Source of the DNA: Chrysomallon squamiferum
Taxonomy: Eukaryota > Mollusca > Gastropoda > Neomphalida > Peltospiridae
Reading direction: 5' to 3'
NCBI GenBank assembly: GCA_012295275.1
Contig: CM022670.1
Span: 38,198,251-38,258,250 of the forward strand
DNA: 60,000 bases
Shown: one piece after another, positions 33,026 to 43,595 of the stretch
How the letters are laid out: each line of letters begins with the position of its first letter
How positions within the stretch are numbered: position 1 is the first letter of the stretch
Position numbers and translations under genes: made by a program
Notes under the pieces: generated by a model
The model's input: only the letters and a program-made list of their open reading frames with translations
Databases searched by the model: none
What the model was told of the DNA's origin: nothing

Positions 33026-33379
33026 ACTATACTCCTACCTGTATCACTACCTAAGTCTTGAGTCTGCAGCTACAAGTTTATCATTAATAAATATCAGGAA
33101 AGACAGTTCTCATTGAATTCCCAGGTCAGTCAGTCAGTCAGTGTTATGCAATGGTTGTGGTGGTTGGTCATGATTTAATAATGATAACAGTGAAGTAATG
33201 TGTCACGTATTCAGAGTTTATGATTAAACACCAACTACGATGATGTTGTCATCACACACATCAACAGTGACTGTTAACAAGATACTGCTGCTGCTGATTA
33301 GTTCCAGGAATAAACTGTTGGATGAAGATGTTTTTGTTACAGTGTCTGGGTGGGTTGTGGGTGTATCTGTGTGTATTGC
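33026..33379. other. No gene; short (AGTC)n
   Basis: (CAGT)n at about 33123-33142 and (GCT)n at about 33287-33297. The rest is complex. Confidence 0.6.
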
Positions 33380-33576
33380 TACAGGTCTCTCTCTCTCTCC
33401 CCTCCCCCCTGTCTGTCTGTCTGTCTTTGTCTCTCTCTCTCTCTCTCCCCCCTGTCTGTCTGTCTGTCTTTGTCTCTCTCTCTCTCTGTTTCTTTATCTT
33501 TGTCTCTCTAACTTTCTCTGTCTGTTTCTGTCTCTTTCTCTGTTTGTCTATGTCTCTCTGTTTCTCTCTCTCACAC
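33380..33576. repeat. Pyrimidine-rich (CT)n/(TGTC)n block
   Basis: Two near-identical blocks of 'ctctctc-cccccctgtctgtctgtctgtctttgt' lie at about 33386-33430 and 33431-33475, followed by decayed CT/TGT units. The opposite strand is almost pure purine. Frames on both strands (119 and 117 codons) are repeat translations. Confidence 0.95.
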
Positions 33577-34049
33577 ATAATTTGCTCTCTGATGAATGAA
33601 GATTCCACCCTCATGTCATAAACAAAATAAATTAATTAATTAATTAATATATATTTTTCTTAAATCCCCAGAGCCCATAAAAAAAACATGTAATTTGACA
33701 CCTAAACCCCCATTTCATGAAAAAATGATAATTGAAAAAAATCATCACAATGAAACATTCATTCATTTTCAGCATTTTTCAAAACTTTCACCCACATTTC
33801 TGAATCAAATTAATCTACTTTCATTCTTAAACTCTTTTCTTTCTTTTTTTCCTTCTTTTTTTCATCAGTCTCCAGTAAAACATGTACATAACCAGCAGAT
33901 CCATAATAATTCACTGAACATCAAACATCTCCACATAACATACTTTTTTTTTTTTTTTTTTAATTCCACGAACACGTTAGCTTAATCTTTACACACCCAG
34001 TAACAGCAAACAAATTCACATCCACACTGTTTGTCAAGAAGAAGAAGAA
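33577..34049. other. No gene; A/T tracts
   Basis: (AATT)n at about 33629-33648 and poly-T at about 33943-33961. The plus-strand frame 33695-33985 is unsupported. Confidence 0.6.
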
Positions 34050-34430
34050 AGAAGAAAAAAAAAAGAACCCAACACACTGGCCTATTTACCCTCGTGTGTA
34101 AAAGCAAAACTGAAAAGCAAAACGCCGACTTGGAGAACATCACCCTTTCACTCCAAAGACCGGAAGTCATTAACTGTATGGAGCCATTCACACCGTTTAT
34201 TCATTCATTTACTTCTGCTGGTCCACTTGTTGTGAAATAACACGAGCCAGAGACTCTCGGGTTGGGCTGTGAAAGAAGAGAAGTCATCCTGCGCAACAAA
34301 GGACAACACCGCTAAGTGCCGACTGCTGTTTGCTTGCAGTTTTTCCGTCAATAGAAATTTGTGCTGGGAATAATTTTATGTATTTAGGCAAGCTTGACTT
34401 TGCCATGAAAAAAAAAACAACCCTGGAGAG
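34050..34430. other. Complex-sequence island, candidate conserved non-coding element
   Basis: Balanced, CpG-containing sequence with CCGGAAGT (ETS-type core, about 34159), gttattcattcatttac and no open frame of note. The right part (cgctaagtgccgactgctg, about 34309) is also non-repetitive. Function is inferred only. Confidence 0.35.
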
Positions 34431-34770
34431 ATCTAATTCTGGTGACAGTTAAGTTTGCATGATTTGTGTTCAGAGAACGCAGCATGAATTTTTTTTTTTT
34501 TTTCTGCATGTAAGATGAAAATATACAGAATATATATATATTTTTTTTAAATGTATATATTTATTTATTGGTTTGGTTCTAAATAATAATTAATTTAAAG
34601 TTTTCTGGGGTTTTTTTTTCTTTTTTTTCATTAGGTCATGCATATATTTTAATATTTTAATATTCATAATATATTAATTTTTAGTTCTGATAATATAAAA
34701 AATATAAAATTTGATTCAGTGTAGATAATAAAGTGGAAATTGTCTTTAAAAATATATGAGCATGCACAAA
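34431..34770. other. No gene; T-rich
   Basis: T tracts at about 34489-34503 and 34611-34630, otherwise AT-rich. Confidence 0.6.
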
Positions 34771-34835
34771 CATATAAGTAAACACAGACAGACACACACA
34801 CAGACAGACAGACACACACACACACACACACAGAC
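34771..34835. repeat. (CAGA)n/(CA)n microsatellite
   Basis: CAGA and CA units alternate across about 60 bp. Confidence 0.95.
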
Positions 34836-35065
34836 ATATCACACACTTCCAAGCAGACATTTGGTCACAAACCTCACAGTATCACTCACTGCCTTTTGAA
34901 ATGCAGTTAGAGCTCTGTCTTTCCACATGTACAGTTATCTGCCCTTCCAAATGGTATAATTATCAGGCAGTATATTTATCTCTCACCCAACTCATTAATT
35001 TGTTCTTCTTACAGTGCAGGTTTCTGCCCCTGTGAACCAGTTGTCTGCCCTTGAACAACACTGCA

Positions 35066-35067
<2 letters not shown>
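34836..35067. repeat. Weak degenerate repeat of 'acagtt.tctgccctt'
   Basis: tacagttatctgcccttcca (about 34930), caggtttctgcccctgtga (about 35018) and ccagttgtctgcccttgaac (about 35038) share a core. Flanks are too diverged to fix a unit length. Confidence 0.4.

Positions 35068-35097
<30 letters not shown>
35068..35097. repeat. Poly-A
   Basis: An uninterrupted A tract of about 30 bases. Confidence 0.97.
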
Positions 35098-35099
<2 letters not shown>

Positions 35100-35589
35100 T
35101 GTTCCAGTTTTGGCATCTTTAGTTTTTGTCATTGCCTGACATGATTTCTGTGATAATTAGAAGACAGAGATAAACTGATCAGAGAACATATTTCTCAAAT
35201 GATTGTAATTTGTGAAGCACTGCAGTTGCATAAATTCAACCACGTAAAAAACACAGTGGAGTAACACAAGCAAACAAAAACAAGCGAAGTGACAGGCTTC
35301 TTTGAACAATGGTGCAAGAAGCCATTTTGGGTTTTAATTAAATATCTGAAACTCTTTTTGTTTTTCTCGTTGGTTTATTTTTTTTATTTTTTATGGATTT
35401 CTCTTCTTCTTTTTCTTCAATGTTTCTGATGAGTTTTTCTTCTTCGTCATCTTCTTCTTCTTTAAGAATTACACAAAACATGCTAAGAACTGTTTTTGAC
35501 ATTGCTTGAGTTAAACAGAAAGAATGGAACAAACCAAGACTAATAACAACTAATGAGAACGCAAAGAATATGTTGAAAGATACAACAGT
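35098..35589. other. No gene recognised
   Basis: Complex, with TTC-rich runs at about 35400-35462 that give an E/K-rich minus-strand frame (35338-35532) with no family match. Confidence 0.5.
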
Positions 35590-35856
35590 TTTGTTTGTCT
35601 ATTTATTTGTTTGTGTGAGAGATAGATAGAGAGAGAGAGTGACAGACAGAAAGAGAAATACAGAGAAAGAAAGAGTGTTTATTTTCTTATCTGGCTTACC
35701 CTTCTGAGAAAAAGACAGGAGAAAGATAGAGAGAGTGTGAGAGACTCAGAAAGACAGAGTGAGACAGAAAAAGAGAAAAAGCGAGTTTTTATTGCTTATT
35801 TGGGATAATCATGCTATGAGAGTGAGAGACAGAAAAAAAAAGAGATATAGAGACAG

Positions 35857-35945
<89 letters not shown>
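35590..35945. repeat. Purine-rich block ending in (AG)n
   Basis: AGAGAG/ACAGAAAGA units at about 35618-35850 and a perfect (AG)n of about 86 bp at 35859-35944. The phrase gagaaaaag.gagt-tttatt-cttatttgg recurs near 35662 and 35770, and again after the AG run (ttttatctgtttatttgg, 35947), so a ~100-bp purine unit has been duplicated. Confidence 0.95.
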
Positions 35946-35948
<3 letters not shown>

Positions 35949-36784
35949 TTTATCTGTTTATTTGGCATAATTTTGTGTAATTTTCTCTTTACTATTTACC
36001 CCTGAAAACATATCTGAACTTTGGACACCTGTGTTATTACACACATCTACCTGCAAGGTGTCAGTTATGAGTTAGTATGTAACAGGGTCAGATACCATAA
36101 TCTAACATTTATTTGTATTACACTAAACATCTTCAGTTTATACAGTTCTGACAATCTCATCCACTTGTTCCTTAGTTTAAAGTAAGACAGAAGTTTCTGA
36201 ATATTCACAGTGGAGTACATGTGGATGTATATATCCTAGTTGTGTGTGTTTGTGTCAAAGTATTTAACAGTATGGATGTGAGAAAAAAGGGATAAAACAG
36301 AATGATAATTAGGATGAGAGAAAAAGTAACTGTGGTAATCTTTTGGCTACTGTGCTTAATCAGCAGAAGATGTCTTCTAGATATACCTTCCCATGGATTG
36401 GATAACCCAATCCATAGACTTTGATAGAGACACAATGGGTAGAATGGGATATCGGTTGCATAAAATATCATCATGTCCTTTTATAATTATGTGTTTTCTG
36501 AACTGGCAACTAAAAATAAGACTAACTGAGATTTAGAACTTTATTTGTCTGGAAAGCCAAACTGTGATACCTAAAAGTGATCATTTTTTATAAACTGTGT
36601 CATTCCTGTGAGAAAACCAACACGTTTGTCAGAATCCAAGAACTCAAAGTACTTCAGACAAATATTATGATTAAATTTAAGTGTCTACTGAACAGTCAAC
36701 TGACTGTCAAATTGATATAATTTGTTTCTTATCAAGCAGTGATATTTTTCACTGAATATAATTATCTCATTGTTTTGCCACATA
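35946..36784. other. No gene recognised
   Basis: AT-rich complex DNA. The minus-strand frame 36205-36474 (89 codons) has no recognisable motif. Confidence 0.5.
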
Positions 36785-36925
36785 AAAAACCTTTAAATGA
36801 TTAAATGAATGAAAGTTTAACAATAGCTCGACACTTAAGTATCAAACATACACATTTACCATAACAAACATCTGCAAGACAAAACCCAGTGCTACCATCA
36901 CCACACACCAGTAGCAAGAGATCAG
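36785..36925 (-). mobile_element. SINE 3' tail, inverted relative to 31545-32060
   Basis: The sequence ctttaaatgattaaatgaat, gaaagtttaacaatagctcgacacttaag, tatcaaacatacacatttac and ctgcaagacaaaaccc is the reverse complement of 31955-32055, with roughly one mismatch in thirteen plus a short indel by eye. Similarity fades beyond about 36905. Confidence 0.85.
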
Positions 36926-37340
36926 CGAAAAATACTCGATCTACAAAGAGAATAAGACACTAGCGGTGTCTCATATAACAAATATTTACAATGGGAGCTG
37001 CTAGACCTGGCCTAATCACTTTGAGTATAGGTTTTATTGTCGCTAGATACACACAGCGCGAGTAAACAGGCTCAGATGATTATTGTAATTATTGTAATTT
37101 CCTCCACCGGACTATCAAAACACCTTCCAGGCATTGTGAAGCGAAAGCAGTGAAGTCTCCGACAAGTGGTTGCTATTCAAACAGCTGATCTTTTTGTGTT
37201 TTATTCACCTTATTGGCTGCTCATGTCGTTCTCTAAGCATGAGATTTAGTGTTTCTAGTTTGCTACCAGAGGTAAAAGGTTAAAGGTGAAGGTCATGAAA
37301 TGAACCACCAAAATGACGGAAAGCTCCCGATTTTGAGAGA
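36926..37340. other. Complex-sequence island, candidate conserved non-coding element
   Basis: Non-repetitive and CpG-bearing, with agacactagcggtgtct (6-base arms, about 36956-36972), aacagctgat (E-box, about 37180), ttattggctg (CCAAT inverted, about 37211) and aggtaaaaggttaaaggtgaaggtcatg near 37270, whose AGGTNA-like half-sites are spaced by 4-9 bp. No open frame. Confidence 0.35.
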
Positions 37341-37520
37341 AAAATAATTTTTTGATTTTGTTTTCTTATTATTTTGTTTTTCTTTATTTCTTTTTCTTTT
37401 TTAGATTTTCATGTAATTTAAAAAAAAAAAAAATATTTTATTATTATTTTTCTATTCTTAAGATTTTTTACTTTTTTTTTTTCAGTCTTTTTTTTTTTTT
37501 TTTTTTTTTTTTTGGATTAT
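37341..37520. repeat. T/A-tract block
   Basis: TTTTC-type T runs, poly-A at about 37420-37433 and poly-T at about 37489-37513. Confidence 0.92.
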
Positions 37521-38100
37521 TTAATCAAAACTGAACTTAAGCAATCTATTGTAAACATTGAATTAAGACAAGAAATAAAAATAGATTTTAATCAAATTGA
37601 ATTCATTTACTTGGAAATATTACTGTCTATAATAATAATAATAATTCATAGTCTACTAACTAACGTAAAAAAAAAACTATTCATGACCCTCTTTACATAC
37701 ATATGTGTGTGTGTGTGTGTGTGTGAAAATAAATCAATAAATAATTTAAATATATATAGAAAAAAACAACAAAACAATTTAATTTGCAAAAATTATATCC
37801 AGTTCATTTTGAGAAAAGTACTTAGTCACTGATATACGAGCTATAAATTATTCTCTCTTTTTTCTCATATTTCCTGTTTCATTAAAATAAACAAATAATA
37901 ATAAAAATAAAGGCCTTGATAAAAATCCATAGTCTGTGTCACAAATGTATTAAATACTTTCATGTTTTTCTGTTGAATGAAAAACTCCTGAGGTTTTTTG
38001 GCACCCTGGAGAAATGTCTAATGATACGAAATAAAGAAAAATACTATTTTTGATAATTAATAAATCATACAGTCAGTTCAGATGGTACATACAGCAGAGT
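37521..38100. other. No gene; short (GT)n
   Basis: AT-rich, with (GT)n at about 37705-37725. The plus-strand frame 37512-37832 is unsupported. Confidence 0.55.
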
Positions 38101-38265
38101 ATTTGACTGTGAAATATAGATATAGATATATACACACACACAAATATACATATATATATATATATGATATAGATATAGATATATACACACACACATATAC
38201 ATACATATATAGAGATAGATAGATAGATAGATATACACACACACATATATACATACATATATCAA
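38101..38265. repeat. Compound GATA/TA/CA microsatellite
   Basis: The phrase gatatagatatacacacaca recurs at about 38118, 38167 and (as gatagatagatatacacaca) 38218. It is a ~50-bp tandem of mixed microsatellite units. Confidence 0.95.
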
Positions 38266-38269
38266 AATG

Positions 38270-38370
38270 AAGACGACATTTCTACACCCAGAACTGTGAG
38301 ATGAGATGGATTCGGGATTAGATCCCAGTTCCTCCTGAGTTCAAATAAACCACTTAATCCATATGCTTTT
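38270..38370 (-). mobile_element. Possible tRNA-like SINE head, minus strand
   Basis: On the minus strand the complement of 38309-38325 reads GGGATCTAATCCC-like (B-box texture), and the complement of 38340-38362 reads GGATTAAGTGGTTTATTTG. A-box identity is weak. Confidence 0.3.
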
Positions 38371-38559
38371 TTAAACAGAATAATAGCAATTTGAACACAA
38401 AGCTCTAAGCCATAATCAATCATCTTTATTTGTTCATCGATGGTAAGCTGTTATTAAGTGATTACCATTCTAGATTTAGCATCTTTCACTCATTAACAGT
38501 GCCTCCATTTTGTTTGTCTGAGTTACTTCAAAATTAAATCCGTGCTGGCATTTAAAATG
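38371..38559. other. No gene recognised
   Basis: Complex; may be the decayed left edge of the adjacent ~305-bp array (ttgtctgagttacttcaaaa near 38515). Confidence 0.4.
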
Positions 38560-39640
38560 AAGATATTTAAGAAAGAGGCTTTTGTTTTCTTTTTCTTTTT
38601 TTTATATTCCCCTGTTTTTTTCTTTCAATTTATTTCAATGCGTTTTTCAAAATTAAAATTTCAATCATAGATTTATGTGGTTTTTTTTATAAACATAAAT
38701 GTATGAACTTTTCAAATTGCACAAAATGCAGATTTTCAATAAAGATGGGTTCCTGCATTGTTATTTTTCTTGTATTCTGTTTTTTTTATTTGAATTTCAT
38801 TTTGTATTTTATGCATTTAATAATTTTCTCTGTAGAATTAGTTACTATTGAAATTGTAATTGAAATCAAAGATTAATATTCTTATTACAGTCTATGTTGA
38901 AACATGTCTGTCTTGGGTTTTGAACTCTGACACACTGCAACTACATCTTGTCTATCATCCAAATTACATCTATGTAATGGTGGTTTTTAACCCTATCAGT
39001 ATTAATCTTTAAACGATATAATCTTTCAAATGAAGTAAAATGGAGAGATCCAATAAAGAGGATGTTTTTTTCATTAATTCTTTTTCCGCCATTTATTGCA
39101 TTATGTGGACTTGGATTTCAATTTGTATTTTATTTATTGAATGATCTTTTCATCTGGGTTACTGAAAATGAAGTTAGTGTCAAAGATTAATAAACTTATT
39201 ACAGTCTGTATTCAGATATGTCTTTCATGGATTTTGAACTTTGTGACCTTCCATCTTGTCTGTCAACTAAATCATAATGTATATATTGTCAGTTTTTAAC
39301 TATATAAATGGTAATCTTTAAACATTAAAACCGTTCGTGTCATGTAAAATGCAGATATATAATAATGAGGGGTTTTCTTTTTCCCCTTGGATTCCTTTGT
39401 GTAGACTTGGATTTCAGTTTGTTCTTTACATATTCAGTTATCTATCTGTGGAGTTATTCAAATTACAGTTCAAATTCTAATATTAAATATGCTTATTTAA
39501 ATATTCAAACAGGTCAGTTCTGTTTTGATCTCAGATATTTTTAATAAATTGTACATGTATATGAATTTAATTACATCTACATAATGGAATGTTTTAAATT
39601 TTCAAATTATAAACTTTTTTCTCAGTCAGTAAATAATAAT
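38560..39640. repeat. Decayed ~305-bp tandem repeat, about 3.5 units
   Basis: Landmark cttattacagtctgt. recurs at about 38881 and 39195, with a decayed form near 39490. 'atcaaagattaata' offsets are 314 bp. Other shared landmarks are gtgga-cttggatttcaatttgtattttat, tttcat-tgggttactgaaa, ttttgaactttg and tttttaac.atat...taatctttaaac. Unit starts are near 38720, 39041 and 39347, with a partial unit at 38560-38720. No frame is open. Confidence 0.85.
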
Positions 39641-39879
39641 TTGAATCCTTGATACAATAATTTTAAAAATGTGTTATCTGCAAAAATTTCACTGTTGAAA
39701 TGATAACCTTCCTCTGATAAATTTTCACTCTTTGACTGGTAATTTGTGTATTTTCACTAATAAATACCCTTCAGATCATAACCTTTTGCTGAACTGGTCC
39801 GTGGAAAGTTTTAATTTTTTTAAATAGACGTCTTTTCTCTGATAAGTTTTTATCCTCTAAATGGTGACTTTCTCTCAAA
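39641..39879. repeat. Decayed short repeat of 'tgataa-ttttcact'
   Basis: gataaccttcctctgataaa, ttttcactctttgactggtaa, tctctgataagtttttatcc and aaatggtgactttctctc look like remnants of a 45-50-bp unit that grades into the next array. Boundaries are uncertain. Confidence 0.45.
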
Positions 39880-40330
39880 TGATATTTGCTATTTTTTTGT
39901 CCTCATGTTACAGTTATTTATTTGCTATGTTTTTGTTCTCATATTAGTTATTTACTCCATATGTTTTTTACCTCATGTTACAGTTATTTACTTGCTATGT
40001 TTTTGACCTCATATTACAGTTATTTACTCCATATGTTTTTGACAACATGTTAGTTATTTACTTTGCTACGTTTTGACCTCATATTACAGTTATTTATTTG
40101 CTATGTTTTTGACCTCATATTACAGTTATTTATTTGCTATGTTTTTACCTCATTTTACAGTTATTTACACGTTTGTGTCATATTACAGTTATTTGCTTGC
40201 CAACCTCATATTACAGTTATTTACTCCATATGTTTTTGTCCTCATGTTACAGATATTTACTTCCTATGTTTTTGACCTCATATTACAGTTATTTATTTGC
40301 TATGTTTTAGACCTGATATAAGAGTTATTT
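39880..40330. repeat. 36-bp minisatellite
   Basis: The unit gacctcatattacagttatttatttgctatgttttt (36 bp) has about 12-13 copies with variants ctcatgttacag, actccatatg and shortened units. Because 36 is divisible by 3, the translation is a fixed 12-residue period; this explains the open frames here (40063-40275, 40073-40321). Confidence 0.96.
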
Positions 40331-40429
40331 AGTCACTTGGTACATGTCAAGTTTCAAATTTTCAAATATTAATTTTCTGGTTACATGATAAGATTTAACA
40401 CTTCAAACAGTAACCTCTCTCTCTCTTTC
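40331..40429. other. No feature; short CT run
   Basis: CTCT at about 40410-40428. aagtttcaaattttcaaata echoes the sequence near 39590. Confidence 0.5.
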
Positions 40430-40918
40430 TCTGGAGTCGGTTGACAACTTGTCATTCGCAATTTAATTTCTCACTTACATCGTTACATACACATATCGAA
40501 TCACTTCTAACACTGGCCAATTTTGATCTGGTTTGCCCCGGAGGCAAAATCATTGCCCAGGAACGCCCGCAGTGTTTACCAACGATGCCATTTAAGGCTT
40601 GTGTCTGTTGTAAGAGTTAATTAAGGCATTCCAGTCCCATGTTTTCAGCCGTCATATTCCGATTTACAGAGTTCGGAAACCACTGTTCCTCTTTGCGAGT
40701 TTTCATCTGCTCTTTAAATCACTGAACAATGTCGCTTGTACGTTCACTTTGTGTGTGGACACTCATTTCGCGCAGTGAAAGGATTTTCTGGAAATTGATC
40801 CTCTTATGAGTTAGTTTCTAGTGGCACTGCAGGCATTGTGAATCACGGAGGTGCCTGCTTTAGACTGTTTCCATTTGATTATTACAATTATTGGCTCAGC
40901 ATACAAGTCCCTGAAGGG

Positions 40919-40920
<2 letters not shown>
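40430..40920. other. Complex-sequence island, strong candidate conserved non-coding element
   Basis: About 490 bp, one of the most GC-balanced stretches in the window, without simple repeats. It includes gccccggaggcaaaatcatt, gcccaggaacgcccgcagtg and acagagttcggaaaccactg. There is no open frame longer than chance and no tRNA fold recognised. It lies between a minisatellite and a GT microsatellite. Confidence 0.4.
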
Positions 40921-40970
<50 letters not shown>

Positions 40971-41002
40971 GTGAGTGTGTGTATACACATATACACAGAC
41001 AC

Positions 41003-41034
<32 letters not shown>

Positions 41035-41090
41035 ATATACATATACATATCTATATATCTATATACATATATATATATATATTAAAAAAA
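40921..41090. repeat. (GT)n then TACATA/(TA)n compound
   Basis: Perfect GT at about 40929-40968, then CACATATACA/TACATA units and (TA)n at about 41067-41081. Confidence 0.97.
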
Positions 41091-41239
41091 CTTTTCAAAA
41101 TTAATGTATATAAATATATTATAAATAATATTAAACAAAAATATTTACACATATAAATTAAAATAATCAGAAAAACAAATGTCTAAACATATTTTTATCA
41201 TTTTATATCTGTATTAATACATTATCACACTGTAAAATC
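41091..41239. other. No gene recognised
   Basis: Extremely AT-rich; nothing else. Confidence 0.5.
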
Positions 41240-41545
41240 TATTTATTAATTTTAAAAATTTTCCTCTCTATCAAAAGACTTTGCTGTTTGATGTACCTAT
41301 CTACAAAGGAGATTTTGAATTTAACTATGTTGTTGAGAAAACCATAATTTGTCTATATATCTACTGACTACAATTTTGAATTTACCAATCTATTTGAGGA
41401 CATTTTTAAATTTGTTTATATACTTACTGACTATAATTTTGAATTTATCTATTGAGAAATATTTTTCCTGCCTAAATATGTAATGACTATTATTTTAAAT
41501 TTACCTTTGTTTTTACCTGACTTTCTTTTTAAATCTGGTTATTTA
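41240..41545. repeat. Decayed ~65-bp minisatellite
   Basis: The phrase 'tatatac.tactgactataattttgaatttac' recurs near 41300, 41360, 41425 and 41485 (variants ctacaaaggagattttgaat, actgactacaattttgaat, actgactataattttgaat, aatgactattattttaaat). About five units. Confidence 0.8.
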
Positions 41546-42055
41546 TCCAAAAACTGTATTAGTGAATATACCAAGATAGTAAAGACCGTTATCTTTGCTA
41601 AACTCATATTTCAGCACAATTAACAAGATTTTACAAAAAAAAAAAAAAATGTCTGAATTCTTAAATCTTGCAGGTTGCATACCTGAAGGGGTAAAAAAAA
41701 AAAAAAAAAAAAAATGTTTGAAAACATAGTAAATCACAGAACGTATTAACCCTGACAGACCTGTTCAATTAATTGTGAAGAAGACTCTAATGTGTTGTTA
41801 TAATCTTCTTTTTTTTTTTTCTTTCTACAATCAACAAAGTCTCTGAATTAATAAGCTGTGTCCTGTCATTTTGAAACTGATTTAAAGCTTTTTTTGTTTG
41901 TAATAAAATAACTGATGATCTTGCAGCAGCTGTTTTTGTTTTATTTTTGTTTTTTTCTCGTTTTTTTTTAAACATTTTTTTTAGGTATTTCTGTTTTAAT
42001 CATGTTATGTGTCTGACGTTGATAAACTGAGACAGAATTTATTATGACAGTTACT
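41546..42055. other. No gene; A/T tracts
   Basis: Poly-A at about 41636-41649 and 41693-41714, T tracts at about 41809-41820 and 41960-41980. The open frames are unsupported. Confidence 0.6.
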
Positions 42056-42160
42056 TTATATGGGTGGGTGTTTGGGTGTGTATGTGTGACTGAAGGGGAC
42101 GTGTGGGTGTAAGTTATTGGGGAGGAAGTGGGTGTGGTTGTTTGGGTGGGTGTGTAGGTA
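42056..42160 (+). other. G-rich segment with G-quadruplex potential
   Basis: Runs of three or more G lie at 42062, 42066, 42074, 42095, 42105, 42119-42122, 42130, 42144 and 42148 on the plus strand. 42119-42150 has four runs with loops of 7, 11 and 1 bases. Confidence 0.6.
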
Positions 42161-42189
42161 GATAGGTTCTTTTGTAAATATGTTCTTCT

Positions 42190-42302
42190 GTAGGTGTCTG
42201 TATATATGACTGTATGTATGTATGTATGTATGTATGTATGTGTGTGTATGTATGTATGTGTATGTATGTGTATGTGTGTGTGGTGTGTGTGTGTATGTAT
42301 GT

Positions 42303-42344
<42 letters not shown>

Positions 42345-42427
42345 GTATGTATGTGTGTGTGTATGTATGTGTGTATGTATGTATGTGTGTGTGTATGTAT
42401 GTATGTATGTGTATGTATGTGTGTAAT
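42190..42427. repeat. (TATG)n/(TG)n microsatellite
   Basis: Imperfect TATG and TGTG units over about 230 bp. Cys/Val/Tyr frames on the plus strand are translations of it. Confidence 0.97.
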
Positions 42428-42727
42428 ATCAGCGTCACATTCTGTCTCTCACAATCTTTTTTCTGTCTTTCTGTTTCTTCTCTCTCTCTCTATCTCTGTA
42501 TCAATCTGTCCATATACAAATTTAGCCACAGTCAGAAAAGAGTTTGGATCATAACATGATAGACACTGAAAATTTCTATCAGTGGCAAAATGGTTTAATC
42601 CATGGCCCAGATTTATCTGTACCCATGAAGAATTTTATGAGTTACTTATTTTAGCTTAAAAATAATTTAATTCTGGGCATTAAGATTTATAAAAAAATCT
42701 ATGTCTAATAATAAGAATAATAATAGC
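42428..42727. other. No gene recognised
   Basis: CT-rich at about 42440-42500, otherwise complex. Confidence 0.5.
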
Positions 42728-42832
42728 TTACACACACACACACACACACACACATGCATGCATAAGTACATACATACACACACACACAAACACACACACA
42801 CACACACACACATGCATGCATATGTATATACA

Positions 42833-42885
<53 letters not shown>
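42728..42885. repeat. (CA)n microsatellite with duplicated core
   Basis: Two CA blocks each end in acatgcatgcata (near 42752 and 42810). Perfect CA at about 42835-42881. Confidence 0.97.
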
Positions 42886-42886
<1 letters not shown>

Positions 42887-43595
42887 GGACATCAGACTTT
42901 ATAACAAATCTGTGTAAAATAAACCTAAAATATAGATGTACTATATCTATTCAGGACAGTGTACTTTCAGCCTGTAATAAACCACTATATACTTACACTC
43001 TGTGAAATTCCTCAAAACACACATTAAACTCTTTGCCAAGCTCTACTTATTTTCACAACAGGTCACACGGAATATGATTTACACGTACTGGTTCACTTAT
43101 TCTACTGAATGATGTTTGCTGGACAAAATGAATTCTAACAAGGTGAGCACTGTGTGAGTGGGTTTTGTTAGCATCACCATGAGAAAAATAACTCACATTC
43201 AGCAAGTCTGGTGAGCCACTAAGGGATTACGTAGCCGATATTTTCGCTGTTCAAAATTCCGGTCACATAATAAAAAAAAAGATCTGAGGTTAAACATTTA
43301 AACTGTATAATGAACAAAAACGTCTCTGTTGGGGATAAAAGAATAAAATAAAAATAATATGATACTGAGGTAAAGGATGGATAAGTGTAAAAAAAAAAAA
43401 TGTTTATGAATATATTTTTTAGTACATGGGACTTCCTTGTTCTTTTATTTATTTATGGGTTGATATATTTTCTTTGAATGAAAGAATATTCAATCAGGCG
43501 TAGTATAATAATTTAATCTAGGTGAAACCGAAAAGCTATCTTTTATGATGCGTGAACCCATTATCCAAAGTTTGTGAGATCAATTTTTTTTTTCA
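42886..43595. other. No gene; a complex stretch in the middle
   Basis: 43050-43260 is complex and less AT-rich (gtgagccactaagggattac, gtagccgatattttcgctg), without an open frame. The rest is AT-rich. Confidence 0.45.

Noticed and set aside
33261-33614. Arg/Glu/Asp/Lys-rich 117-codon minus frame resembling an RS-like protein
   Set aside because: Translation of (CT)n/(TGTC)n repeats read on the purine strand.
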